64,000 bases of DNA from Pyrenochaeta sp. MPI-SDFR-AT-0127 (lineage: Eukaryota > Ascomycota > Dothideomycetes > Pleosporales > Cucurbitariaceae). The stretch lies in NCBI GenBank assembly GCA_020747015.1, contig JAGTJM010000049.1, positions 62,001-126,000 on the forward strand, read 5' to 3'. This document shows positions 48,323 to 58,433 of this stretch, one piece after another (position 1 is the stretch's first letter; each line of letters begins with the position of its first letter). The notes below the pieces were generated by a model that was not told where the DNA came from, did no database searches, and saw nothing but the letters and a program-made list of their open reading frames with translations. A program made the translations under genes and the position numbers.

Positions 48323-50802
48323 CTACCATTCTAATGGTTCCGTAAGCTCCTCACCCCTGTTTGTCTTGGGAACAGGTTTTGCCTCAATCTTCACTGGTCC
48401 GCGTCCATGCCTCTTCAAATATCCGCTGCCATCTAGCCATGGCCACACCGCCGTACGCTTGCGTTCATGTGCCTCGATCTTATCCACACTGCCCATCGTG
48501 AGACCGATATCATCGAGACCGTTGACCAGGCAATGTTTCCTGAACTCTTCGACGTCAAACTTGGCGAGTTCGGAACCGTCAGCGGAACGAATGGTCTGGT
48601 TGACGAGATCGACTTCGATTTCGCGACCGGCCTTGGCTTCGTCGGCTATGGCGGTGAGAGCGGCGGGGGAGTCGATTCGTAGGGGAAGCATGCCATTCTT
48701 GAAGGTGTTGTTGAAGAAAATATCGCCGAAGGAGGGGGCAATGATGCACTTTATGCCAAAGTCGAGGAGAGCCCAAGGCGCGTGTTCACGACTTGAGCCG
48801 CAACCAAAGTTGGGTCCAGTGCATACAAGAATCTTAGAATTCCTGTATGGTTCTTGGTTCAAAACAAAGGTGGGGTCTTCTTTGTCGCTACCTGCTTCAT
48901 ACCGCCAGGCATGGAAGAGCGCGGAGCCGAGACCGGAACGCTTGATTGTTTTCAGGAATTGCTTGGGGATGATAGCGTCCGTGTCGATGTTAGCGATATC
49001 CATGGGCGCTGCATAGCCACGGAGAGTCTCGAATTTGGGCATACCAGCGGAGGCGCCGGTTGTGCTGGTGGAGGACGTGTGTTGTTGAGAATCGGCGGGG
49101 AGGTCCAGGATGCGGTCGATGTCTTCATCACTGCCGACCGCCTCCATATGAGCGTCCAGCTCGATCTTTGGGGAACCCTTTGCGGGAGCTGCGGATGGTG
49201 GTGCGAGCTTCCGTACGTCGGCCAGGTTTCCTACGATTGCTGCTGCAGCAGCCATGACGGGAGACATCAGATGTGTTCGGCCACCAGCACCCTGTCGCCC
49301 TTCAAAGTTTCGATTTGATGTTGAAGCGCAGCGCTCTCCAGGAGAAAGGATGTCAGGGTTCATGCCGAGGCACATGGAGCAACCTGCTTCTCTCCACTCA
49401 AATCCTGCCTCGCTGAAGATCTTGTCGAGGCCCTCTGCCTCTGCTTGTCGCTTTACAAGGCCAGAGCCAGGTACGATCATAGCACGCTTGACATTTGAAG
49501 CGACCTTCTTGCCCTCCACAACGCGTGCAGCGGAGCGGAGATCCTCGATGCGGGCATTGGTGCAGGATCCGATGAAAACCTTGTCCACTGGGATTTCCTG
49601 CATCGGAGTGCCAGCAGTCAAGCCCATGTACTTCAACGCCCGTTTGCAGGCTTCTTTCTTGATATCATCGTCGAAGTCATCAGGCCCCGGAACAACGCCA
49701 GTGATTGGGATCACGTCTTGCGGCGATGTACCCCATGACACTGTAGGCGCGATCTCCTTTGCATCGATGAGGATTTCAATGTCAAACTTTGCGCCCTCGT
49801 CCGACTTCAGGCCTAACCAGTAGTTGCAGGCCTTCTTCCATTCTGGGCTGTCAACCTTGGGAGCAAGCGGTCGGCCCTTTAGGTAATCAATGGTAATCTG
49901 GTCCGGCGCAACCATGCCAGCTCTTGCACCACCTTCGATTGACATATTGCACATGGACATGCGGGCCTCCATACTCAGGCCGCGAATAGCCGAGCCGCAG
50001 AATTCGATGACTGCGCCAGTGCCTCCTGCTGTGCCAATTTTACCAATGATGTGGAGGATGACGTCTTTGCTGCCAACTCCAGGGCCCAACTCGCCATCCA
50101 CCTGCACCTTCATGTTTAGACTCCGCCTTGTGATGATGGTTTGTGTGGCCAGGACGTGCTCTACCTCGCTCGTACCAATACCAAACGCCAGAGCACCGAA
50201 GGCGCCGTGTGTGGAGGTGTGGCTGTCACCACAGACGACTGTCGTTCCAGGTAGGGTGAAGCCCTGCTCTGGCCCGATGATGTGGACAATGCCCTGCCTC
50301 TTGTCGTCGAGGCCGAAGTATGTGAGGTCGAATGCCTTTACGTTCTCCTCCAAGGTCATACATTGTAACCGTGAGTCTGTTTCCTCGATAAACTTCTCGG
50401 TCGTGGTGAGGTTTTTCCGTGAGGCAGTGGGGATATTCTATGGCCTGTCAGTGTGTGATAAGCCACTCGATGTCTATTTCTGGCTGCATACATGATCTAC
50501 CGTTGCGAGGGTGCAGTCTGGTCTCCGTACTCTTCGGCCTGCATTTCGGAGGCCCTCGAATGCTTGCTGTGGTCGCGTGAGCGCTTAGCGGCAATGGCAT
50601 GGTTAACAAGGGTTGCATACTGGTGATGTCACTTCATGGACAAGGTGCCTGTCTGCGAGGCTGTCAGTGAGGAACTGGCTAGATGTAGGGCGCAAGGCGT
50701 ACCAATGTAGAGCAGGACTGTGCCATCTTCCTTCTCCTCGACAATGTGGTCCTCGAAGACCTTGTCGTACAGAGTCTGTGGCGGTTTCACAGCAGACGGC
50801 AT
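48323..50802 (-). CDS. LEU1: 3-isopropylmalate dehydratase
   Basis: Isomerises 2-isopropylmalate to 3-isopropylmalate in leucine synthesis; cytosolic 4Fe-4S enzyme of the aconitase superfamily. Exons 50703-50802, 50621-50652, 50492-50566 and 48323-50437 give 773 residues, like the yeast enzyme. Exon 2 is only 32 bp and codes for DRHLVHEVTSP, a conserved part. The LeuC-like part has CGDSHTSTHGAFG and the cluster cysteines in VFIGSCTNAR and AGCSMCLGMNPD. A Ser/Thr-rich linker leads to the LeuD-like part (MDIANIDTDAIIPKQFL, NFGCGSSREHAPWAL, FKNGMLPLRI). The ATG at 50802 is in frame with a longer open stretch, but the protein start MPSAVKPPQTLYDKVFEDH matches the family. Confidence 0.96.
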
Positions 50803-51555
50803 GGCGGATATGTGGGCTATGAGTCGCACGAAAGGGTGCAATTAAGGAGCAGAAGGCCCAGGCGAAATAAGCAGAAGAAGCTGAGAGAGTGAGAAGTCTC
50901 GGAGAGGGCGGATATGGCTATAAATGAGACGCGTGTGGAACTCTCTTATGGCCAAAGGCGAACAAGGCACAAAAAGCGTCCAGGGCCGATGTTCGGACTT
51001 CTGAGGGGTCGGCCGGTGGTCGAATCAAGCGCGTGCTGATGACGGACCGTCCTCGGCTGGCAGTGGCACAGTCTTGCCGCTGCTGCGCGAGACGGGTGCA
51101 TGGCCGCGCAGGGAAACGCTGCGCTGTGGTGCAGACGGACTGCTGGATCCGCGCTGTGATCCCAACGTGGTACTGCAATGGCCTGTCAAGTCACTATATC
51201 CGCAACCGATGACGAAGCCCGCGTGTCTGCGGTTTTGGCACTTCCCATCACAGCTCGGCCTGCCCCGCACTCTTCTTTGGGCCCCACTATGCAGCCCTGC
51301 GCGCGGTCAGCTTCACTACCAACCCTCTGATTCGCCCATACCCAATATGAAGAGCTGCTGCGTTCTCCAAGCATGTAGACGGGAGGCATCTTGCCGACTG
51401 TCCCGAGAACCGTTCCATGGCACCAATCTATAAACTCTCAATCATGGGCTACGCAAAGCAAAATCGCCGAGTAGATATATTGGTACCCGCCAATAAATGC
51501 CTAATGCAACGCCGTGCTGAGATGCCACATACTATACATGTTTCTTTACAGCACC
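50803..51555. promoter_or_regulatory. LEU1 promoter and ALG7 3' flank
   Basis: 753 bp. A TGAGTCG at about 50820 is one base off the Gcn4/CpcA core TGASTCA. I found no clear Leu3-type CCGG-N2-CCGG site. Open frames on both strands appear to be chance. Confidence 0.35.
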
Positions 51556-53043
51556 TTACCAGTTGTCCGCTGTGAAGATAAGCAACGCCATTCGATGCCG
51601 AACAAACAAGCCCATCGCCCCAATCAGGAACTGGAAGGCCAGCAGCCCCATTGCCAACCGATCTTCCCGCATCGGACCGAACCACACCAGCCACAGATTG
51701 ATTAGCGTAAAATTGGACGACGATACGACCTGCCCTTTTGCATCAACTTCGACATCAAGCAGCCGAAGCCGGTGCAACAACTTGAGGCTCTCCGCTATCG
51801 GTCGTAGTAATGGTTTGCGAAACTCAACACGCGAGGGCTCTAGTAAGCCTGTCCGTGCATTCAAGTGCGGGAGCCGATGTCGGGGGCATGGGACAAGGTG
51901 GAACAGTTGAGGGGCCGAGTATACAAAGTTGAATGCTTGCGGTAGAAGGAGCAGGATCAGCGTCTTGCTAAAGTGCCCGAGGATGGCGACGACCGCGAAG
52001 ACCATGCCTGCAAAATAGCAGTACGTGTCGCCCACAAATACCTTTGCTGGATACCAGTTGTGCATCAAGAGAGCAACTGACACCCCAATGAATGGTAGCA
52101 ATAGGTACAGCGAAAACAAGTGCGAATCTGTTGCTGGATGCGGATAAGGCGTAAAAGGCGAAAGGTAGAGAACATCGTTTCCGACTATCAAAATGGCTAT
52201 CACCACCGACTGGGCCACTTCTATGCCGTTGATGCCTGCGAGGATGTTGATACCGTTGGAGGAGAAGATGGACATTAGTGCCATATAAACGTAGTACAGC
52301 CAGCCTAGGGTCGCATTAGTCTGCTCTTTTGCTTCGAAGCGTCTGGCTGCCAGGTTGGCCACGTACCGAGATCGAACAGCTCGCCGAGGTAAGGTCTCAA
52401 TGGTAGTGGAACCACCATTTGGGTGACCCCAAAGTCCACAAAGTAAACCACAAGCATAGGGATGACAGCAAAGGCTGGAATGAGCACTTTGTGCCGCCAC
52501 CTGATGTCGAATACATCGTCGCCGATGCCGAGGAGCACAATGCTCTGAAGTGAGAGTATGGCTGAGAGATACGATGCTAGCTTGTTGTGAGGAAATCTGT
52601 GAAGCAGCCGACCAGTTTCAATTTCTTCCAGCTCCTTAATGACATCGCGGTTCCCACCACCAGAAGTGGCGACAACAATGTCCTTGTAAAAAGGCCAGGG
52701 AATAAAGGCAATCAGGACAAAAAGATAGACTACGGCACACACAGCACCCATGGTCTCGGGACTGCTGCAGTTAGTGCGCTGCAATAGTCAACAAGAGTCG
52801 TAGAACTCACATTTCTGTCTGCTTTAACTTGCAGAGGTCTCTCCCTTTGAAGCCACGCTTGATGAAAGCGGCTCCAAGCCATCGTATCAAAGCATAGCTC
52901 GAGGAGAAGGCCAGTCCACTAAACGCTATCGAAGCAATGAGCGGCTCACCGTCACCCTGCAGGGTATTTGCCAAGATCCCAATGCATGCTAACGACAGAG
53001 ACAGTAATGAGTACGTCTCGGTCGTTGATAGTGTGGTCGACAT
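51556..53043 (-). CDS. ALG7: UDP-GlcNAc:dolichyl-phosphate GlcNAc-1-phosphotransferase
   Basis: ER-membrane enzyme for the first step of the dolichol-linked N-glycan precursor; the tunicamycin target. Exons 52811-53043, 52367-52761 and 51556-52304 give 458 residues with many membrane helices. Family marks in order: KGRDLCKLKQTEIPETMG (the join puts Ile before PETMG as in Alg7); LLGIGDDVFDIRWRHKVLIP with the acidic pair; FSSNGINILAGINGIEVAQS; KVFVGDTYCYFAGMVFAV; and HRLPHLNARTGLL. The second-intron acceptor was chosen as the later of two adjacent AGs because it preserves IPETMG. Divergent to SEH1. Confidence 0.95.
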
Positions 53044-53511
53044 AGTGCCTCCTGGTGGTCTTCCTTGATGAGGTGATGGTGAAGCTTGGCACGACAATGA
53101 GGTAGCCTTTATTTCGCCCTGTCGTTTGCTCCCTTGCTAGTGAGGAAACTAAATGCAGGCACTGAAACGGTGCAATTCGCAGCGGTCCGAAAATAAAAAT
53201 TGATCACCGGGTGGAGCTGGTGAACTCCATGCAGTCTGCCCCTGTGTAAGCTGAAAGAAGGAAAACGCAAACAAAGTTTAACAATCAGAATCGGGCAAAG
53301 CGCCCCTCTAGTTCCGACAGGTACACAGTTCAAGGAGAAGTAGAAACGACAAGCAACGAATGACGAGAGGTGGTGTGCGCGTGTTTTGTGATCCCCGTTG
53401 GCGTTTGCTTGGTGGTGTTGAAAGGTGTTCCTAAGCTGCCCCGGCTTCTCCCTCTTTACTAACCCGAAACGAGAGAAGCTCACGGTTGTCGGAGAGCATT
53501 GGCAGCCCATT
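53044..53511. promoter_or_regulatory. Divergent promoter region, ALG7 / SEH1
   Basis: 468 bp between the two starts (846 bp if SEH1 begins at 53890). No distinctive element recognised. Confidence 0.4.
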
Positions 53512-55191
53512 ATGGACCTCAACCCGCCAGCCCAGCAGTCGCAGCTCGATGCTATCCAGCTCAGTCTAGATGCTGTAACCCGTCGTCTCGTGCGTCCGAC
53601 GTTTCTAACGAATCTCACGCCGTCGCGACTGCCCTCGTCGGCCGTAAGCGACTCGTCCTCTCTCAGCCCCACACGCGACGAAGCACGGTTACACTCTGGT
53701 CCGCTCTCCCATCATCGGCAATCTCATCTCAACCTCGCAGTGACGTTTGAAGATGTGCTCGAGCACGCTGACTTGGTCTCTCCGCTAATTCAGGAGCCCT
53801 GCGCCGACGGTAGCCCGAGCAGCGTGGAACAGCGCATTGTAGAGCACCTCGAAACCGAGTTTATTGGAGCGCATCACGCCTATGCAAACATGGCAGCAGA
53901 GCGCAACTTTCAGACCTTCTCTCATGGTCACCAGGACCTCGTGCTTGCCATTGACTTCAACTACTTTGGCACACGTATGGTCACAGCGGGCTCCGACCAC
54001 CGCCTCAAGGTATGGGACAAAAAAGACGAATCCTGGACGCTTGTTGAGACTTGGAAAGCGCATGATGCCGAAATTGTCGATGTAAGTTATCTAATTTTCA
54101 GCCGCAAGCCTCGATTTGGCAGCCTGCATATGAATTCGCCACCGCTTAGACCTACTGCTGATTGCACCCAAGGTCAAGTGGAACGGTCCCTTCATGGGAG
54201 AAGTCGTCGGCAGTATTGGTGAAGATGGTCGCTGTAAAATCTGGCAGGAGGATGTTACTGAGGTGCCTATGTCCGGCAATAGATTCAAGCTGATCACGAA
54301 TCTCGCCTCCCAAACTCACGCTCCATTCATGTCCTTGGATTTTAAGAACATCATGCAGGAGACGTGGCTTGCTTTGATCACCCGCGATGGTTATCTTACC
54401 GTATATGAGCCCCAGGACCAGAGCAGCCTCAACGAGTGGACTGTTTTAGCTGAGCACTGGGTCTCCGAGAACAACCCTCCTGACCGCCAAGAAGAGGTTG
54501 GTTTCAAGGTTGTGTTCCACAAAGAGAAGTTGCCTTGCTGGACAGCTATTATGGCTGGACTGGATCGTAAATCCCTCTCGCTCGCCGTTGCAGCAATGAA
54601 GGATGTTCTTATCTACAGGACCGACAAGGCCAAGCGCTTCTTCCAAGTGGCGAAGCTAGAGGGTGCTCGCCAGGTTATCCGTGACTTGGCTTGGGCAAAC
54701 GGCTCTATGCGAGGCCATGATATTCTTGCAACAGCTAGCAAGGATGGCATCATTCGCATCTACGAACTTTCAACGCCCACTTCAGGGAAGTCTTCAACTG
54801 GTGGTACTTCATCGAACGCCACGGTCACAGAGCCAATTTCTCCGCGTCCCGGGCCACGAAAGAATGCACCATCTGGTATAGGAGCTGGGCTGGCGGGAGG
54901 ATCAAAGGCACCGGAGACATCGCACGAGAACGAGCAGTATCCGGGACGGATCAGGCAGGTGGCCAAACTAACCGATGAGCTAACAAATCATCATGGAGCT
55001 GTGTGGCGAGTCACATTCTCTCAAATGGGTAAGTTGTTGCGCACAGAATATCAAGAGATCTTCCCCTAACAGTGTTATTAGGTGACCTACTTGTTTCAAC
55101 AGGAGATGATGCTGCCATCCGTACATGGAAGAAAGCTGTGAATGGCAAATGGGCAGAGTATGCAGAGATTGAGACTGCACGCGATAACTGA
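53512..55191 (+). CDS. SEH1: Nucleoporin / SEA complex WD40 protein Seh1, with N-terminal extension
   Basis: Beta-propeller component of the Nup84 (Y) nuclear-pore subcomplex and of the vacuolar SEA/GATOR complex. Exons 53512-54081, 54173-55028 and 55082-55191 give 511 residues. The Seh1 body starts at Met127 (base 53890): MAAERNFQTFSHGHQDLVLAIDF, then RLKVWDK, VKWNGPFMGEVVGS, GEDGRCKIWQED, ILATASKDGIIRIYEL, HHGAVWRVTFSQMGDLLVSTGDDAAIRTWK. The 126 residues before it have no stop, look protein-like (LDAIQLSLDAVTRRL, a Ser-rich stretch, SVEQRIVEHLETEF) and match nothing I know. If translation starts at 53890 the protein has 385 residues, the normal length. Which ATG is used cannot be told from sequence alone. 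Confidence 0.88.
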
Positions 55192-55690
55192 TTTCTCGCA
55201 TAGAGAAACATGGATGAGAGGCGTTTTGGGCAAGTTTTCTATGGTGCGGAATTGTAACAAGTGGAGTTTTGGCCCACGACTGCATATTGACTTTCACCCG
55301 GTATCGAGGTCACTTTGCCGCATATATACCCAGGCTGTCGTTCGTGGAATCACGGATTACGTCTATCTGCGCGACAATATGTAGGTTCTGACAATTGTCG
55401 ATATTCTACTAGAATTCATGGTCATCGTGCATACGTTCTCGGATTCTAGGTTCGGGCGTCATCACATTCCACGCAATCAACCATCAGGTTACCAGCCACA
55501 GTGCATTCCATTCCAACCCTCATGCATTGGATGCCGTCTTCGGAGCTCCGCTTAGATGTTAATACTGGCTTCAGGCTCAAAATCATGCACTAATTGTTCC
55601 CATAGCGCCTCAACGCAAGTGCCTCACGTGAATTGTATTCTCACCAACAGCACTTGGGTATTCCACCGAGTTTTGACAACCACTGTCGTA
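55192..55690. other. Intergenic interval between SEH1 and the tail-anchored orphan
   Basis: 499 bp. The open frame of the downstream gene reaches back to about 55556, but the segment before 55691 looks like leader sequence. No other content seen. Confidence 0.45.
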
Positions 55691-57349
55691 ATGCGATTCC
55701 GTCGGCACGAATCACCTCAAACTCAATGTATCAATCGACCTAATCACTCATATGCGGAACAACCACTGCCAAACACACCGCCACGGACACCGAAAACACT
55801 TGAGGAGATTTTGGAATTGTCGTCCAAGCTACCTCAATCTCCACCATACGGAGCTCGAAGCCCTAGAATGAACTTTGACTCTTCTAGCTCATCACGATCA
55901 GCACAATCTGTAGAGCATCGTGCTATTCCTACACAGAGAAGGGATCCAAAGAGCAAGAAGACTGGTCATGCTACGATCTATACTGATGCAACGGATACGC
56001 AAGAAGCATTCGAAAGTGATGCATTCGCGGTACATATGCCGACAACTCGCCTGCCTATCATTGACCATACAAAATCTCCACTGAAACCGTCCCCAGTCGC
56101 TCAAGCTGAGGCATATCATACATACATGGAGAAGGCACGACAAGTCAGAGAGCGAAACAATAGTCAAGGCGTTCGAGTGCCCTCGAAAATCGTTTCGTAT
56201 GATTATGCAAGACCGAACACAGCTGGACACAGTCCGCCATTAGTGAGGACGATCACCCCGCCCACAAGCCCACCGACTCCAGCAGGTTCGTTTCCTATCA
56301 GCCCTCCCTTGACGCAGACTGGATGGATGCTGCCCGACCGAGGGCATAGATCACACGTACAAAGATCTCGCGCCACAAACGAGCCAAAGAAGCTATACAC
56401 TCCGCGCAAACTAGCCGTGTCTAGTAGCATTGGTTCCACTCCTAGCTCAAAATATCGATATCGTACTGATTCCGAAGCTGGAGCATCGCGCTCAACGCCA
56501 TCACCAACCCCACCTCTTGCTACGATCAGAGTGAGACTCATGCCGAAAATCGTAGTGGCAGAGGGCGATCGTGTACAAACAGAGAGCAGATGCAGTCTCT
56601 ACTCCCGCCCGTCACCTACATGCTCAACGCAAGCATCTCGCTCTCCAAGTCCGGTGAAGTCGATGCCGAACTTCAGATTGCACCACTCCATCGAAGGCGA
56701 TTCACTTTTTGGGTACAGAAGTAAGGACCTTGCTGGTGCGGTGGCCGGCGCGAGTAGTACGTCTGATAGCGAAATGGAGAGAGAGAAGGAGAATAATAAG
56801 GACAATGACAAGGGAAGAAAGGGCACGCTGAAGCGATCTTTGACCTCGAGGTGGCCATGGTTGAGACCATCAAGTCCTCGTGTAGCCAAGGCTCCCATAT
56901 CGCCGATTGGACAAGCGACAGTAAAGAAGGCCTCGACGTATGTTGATCCTTTTGCAACTCACGCGACACCTGTTCCTGCGCCTGTGTGTTTAAGGACCCC
57001 AATTGCCAGCCGCCCGGCCTCCCCACGTAAACTAGGTCGCTCCACGCCTCCCGCATCTATTGGCACATTCGACTCTGGCTTTGCACAAATCAAAAGGCTG
57101 ACTCTCCTCATACTCAAAATTGCCTTCTCACTCTATGCTGTCGTCGCATTATGGTTTGTTCTAGACGCGATACGGGAAGCTTTCCACACGCTCGGTGCGC
57201 CCTTCCGTGCCATGAAGATGCTAGGCGAGTTTGTCTGGATCTGGGGACTATGGGCGACCAGGATGCTGATGAAGATGTGGGAAAAATGGGGATTCAAGGT
57301 TGCGCTGAAAGGAGGGTGGATGTGGAAGATGAGATGGTGGAAGATATAG
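55691..57349 (+). CDS. Hypothetical Ser/Pro-rich protein with C-terminal membrane segment
   Basis: I recognise no family. Single exon, 552 residues from the ATG at 55691. The first about 460 residues are rich in Ser, Pro, Thr and Arg, with many SP/TP and SPxK-like sites (PPRTPKTLEEILELSS, TPPTSPPTPAGSFPISPP, RSPSPVKSMPNF), and probably disordered. A charged run EMEREKENNKDNDKGRKG precedes SLTSRWPWLRP. Near the C-terminus LTLLILKIAFSLYAVVALWFVL is a clear membrane helix, followed by amphipathic Trp-rich segments ending WKMRWWKI. This suggests an organelle- or ER-anchored protein facing the cytosol with a phosphorylatable tail. Codon use and length favour a real gene. Confidence 0.68.
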   Translation: MRFRRHESPQTQCINRPNHSYAEQPLPNTPPRTPKTLEEILELSSKLPQSPPYGARSPRMNFDSSSSSRSAQSVEHRAIPTQRRDPKSKKTGHATIYTDATDTQEAFESDAFAVHMPTTRLPIIDHTKSPLKPSPVAQAEAYHTYMEKARQVRERNNSQGVRVPSKIVSYDYARPNTAGHSPPLVRTITPPTSPPTPAGSFPISPPLTQTGWMLPDRGHRSHVQRSRATNEPKKLYTPRKLAVSSSIGSTPSSKYRYRTDSEAGASRSTPSPTPPLATIRVRLMPKIVVAEGDRVQTESRCSLYSRPSPTCSTQASRSPSPVKSMPNFRLHHSIEGDSLFGYRSKDLAGAVAGASSTSDSEMEREKENNKDNDKGRKGTLKRSLTSRWPWLRPSSPRVAKAPISPIGQATVKKASTYVDPFATHATPVPAPVCLRTPIASRPASPRKLGRSTPPASIGTFDSGFAQIKRLTLLILKIAFSLYAVVALWFVLDAIREAFHTLGAPFRAMKMLGEFVWIWGLWATRMLMKMWEKWGFKVALKGGWMWKMRWWKI

Positions 57350-57760
57350 ACAATGTGGGTACACTCGCTCATGGCTCAGAAATACATTTGGGTCTGCGAA
57401 GACTTGCAGAGGGCTTGAACCCTTGTGGTATTGGTTGCCATGGGCTTTGTGCTATAGCACAAAGCATTGCTAGAATAGATCATTCTCAAGCTATCATCAT
57501 TGAAAGTTACGCGAGTGTTGGTCGTGGTATGTGCTCAGACCCGAGCCCTTTTGAACATGAAAACCTTTTAGTTCATTCGACACAGCCACCATATCCAGGT
57601 GTCCGAGGGAACACGTCAGAACAGCGTTCCTGTCCAATGATCCCTGCATGGGGATCTCCTTCTCGATTGTGGCAATATCATACATTTGCTTGCAATATTA
57701 ATTGACTAAGTCAGCCATCTGACATCAGATCATCCCAAGCGCAACCCACAAGTTGCAAGC
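57350..57760. other. Intergenic interval upstream of tRNA-Tyr
   Basis: 411 bp between the tail-anchored orphan and the tRNA. A plus-strand open frame to 57705 overlaps the end of the orphan gene in another frame and is not supported. Confidence 0.5.
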
Positions 57761-57848
57761 CTCCGCTTGGTGTAGTTGGTTCATCACGTTCGACTGTAAT
57801 AGCAACATTGTTATCGAAAGGTCCCTAGTTCGATTCTGGGAGCGGAGA
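57761..57848 (+). tRNA. tRNA-Tyr (GUA), intron-containing
   Basis: Acceptor stem CTCCGCT (57761-57767) pairs with AGCGGAG (57841-57847), with A at 57848 as discriminator. D arm includes TGGTGTAGTTGG (A box). Anticodon stem TTCGA (57789-57793) pairs with TCGAA (57814-57818). The loop starts CTGTAA, giving anticodon GTA, then a 13-nt intron (57800-57812) after position 37, the standard place; fungal tRNA-Tyr genes normally carry an intron. T arm CCTAG-TTCGATT-CTGGG serves as B box. Seven T residues at 57860-57866 terminate Pol III. Confidence 0.88.
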
Positions 57849-57859
57849 CATCAGCATGA

Positions 57860-57866
57860 TTTTTTT
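57860..57866 (+). terminator. Pol III terminator of tRNA-Tyr
   Basis: Run of seven T residues starting 12 bases after the tRNA-Tyr end. Confidence 0.75.
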
Positions 57867-58169
57867 GCGCAGCCAGAAGCACCAAGCCATACGCTATCAT
57901 GCTAGTGAGAAAGAGAGACTTGGGTGGCTTAGGTGGCGGGTGGAAGCAAGTTTTTTTGCTGGCGTTGTTCAAGTGGGGTTGCAGCGGGGTCTGGCAAGCC
58001 ACACGCGATGAAACGCAGGGATAAAACAGCTTCCCACAGCGGATCAAGTCGTCAGAGGATAGTTGCAGATGACTTTTTATGGTCTGAGCTTACCAGGACA
58101 AACGTGTGCTCCGTAATACAAATCTCTATAATGATTATTTAAACTTGCAATTTTGCATCAAAAGGATCT
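57867..58169. other. Spacer between the two tRNA genes
   Basis: 303 bp. Contains another T7 run near 57950-57956. Open frames here (both strands) have no recognisable content. Nothing else seen. Confidence 0.5.
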
Positions 58170-58255
58170 GGCCCTATGGCGCAACGGTAGCGCGTCAGAT
58201 TCCAGTGCACTCTGGAAATACCTGAAGGCTTTGTGTTCGAATCACAATGGGGTCA
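58170..58255 (+). tRNA. tRNA-Trp (CCA), intron-containing
   Basis: Acceptor stem GGCCCTA pairs with TGGGGTC, with A as discriminator. TGGCGCAACGGTAGCGCGTC is the D arm shared by eukaryotic tRNA-Trp. The anticodon loop reads TTCCAG, giving CCA, followed by a 14-nt intron (about 58206-58219) and the 3' stem CTGA. One A-C mismatch sits next to the loop. T arm is TTGTG-TTCGAAT-CACAA. Six T residues follow at 58260-58265. Fungal tRNA-Trp genes usually have an intron. Confidence 0.9.
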
Positions 58256-58259
58256 TTAC

Positions 58260-58265
58260 TTTTTT
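58260..58265 (+). terminator. Pol III terminator of tRNA-Trp
   Basis: Six T residues starting five bases after the tRNA-Trp end. Confidence 0.75.
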
Positions 58266-58433
58266 ACACCTTGTTGAAAGTAGTTGTCCTTATCTTGCAA
58301 CTTTACACCTTTTTTTGGCCCTATACCGTGCTTGTCTGTTTATAGAGTTTGCGCAGTGGCTCATTGTTCGCTCAATCTTGAAGCTTGTTTATGATAACAT
58401 TGGGTTTCTATTTGCGAAATGTGCCAGCTGATA

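Noticed and set aside
48309..50495. Several plus-strand frames of 150-235 codons
   Set aside because: Antisense to LEU1 exon 4, with no recognisable content.
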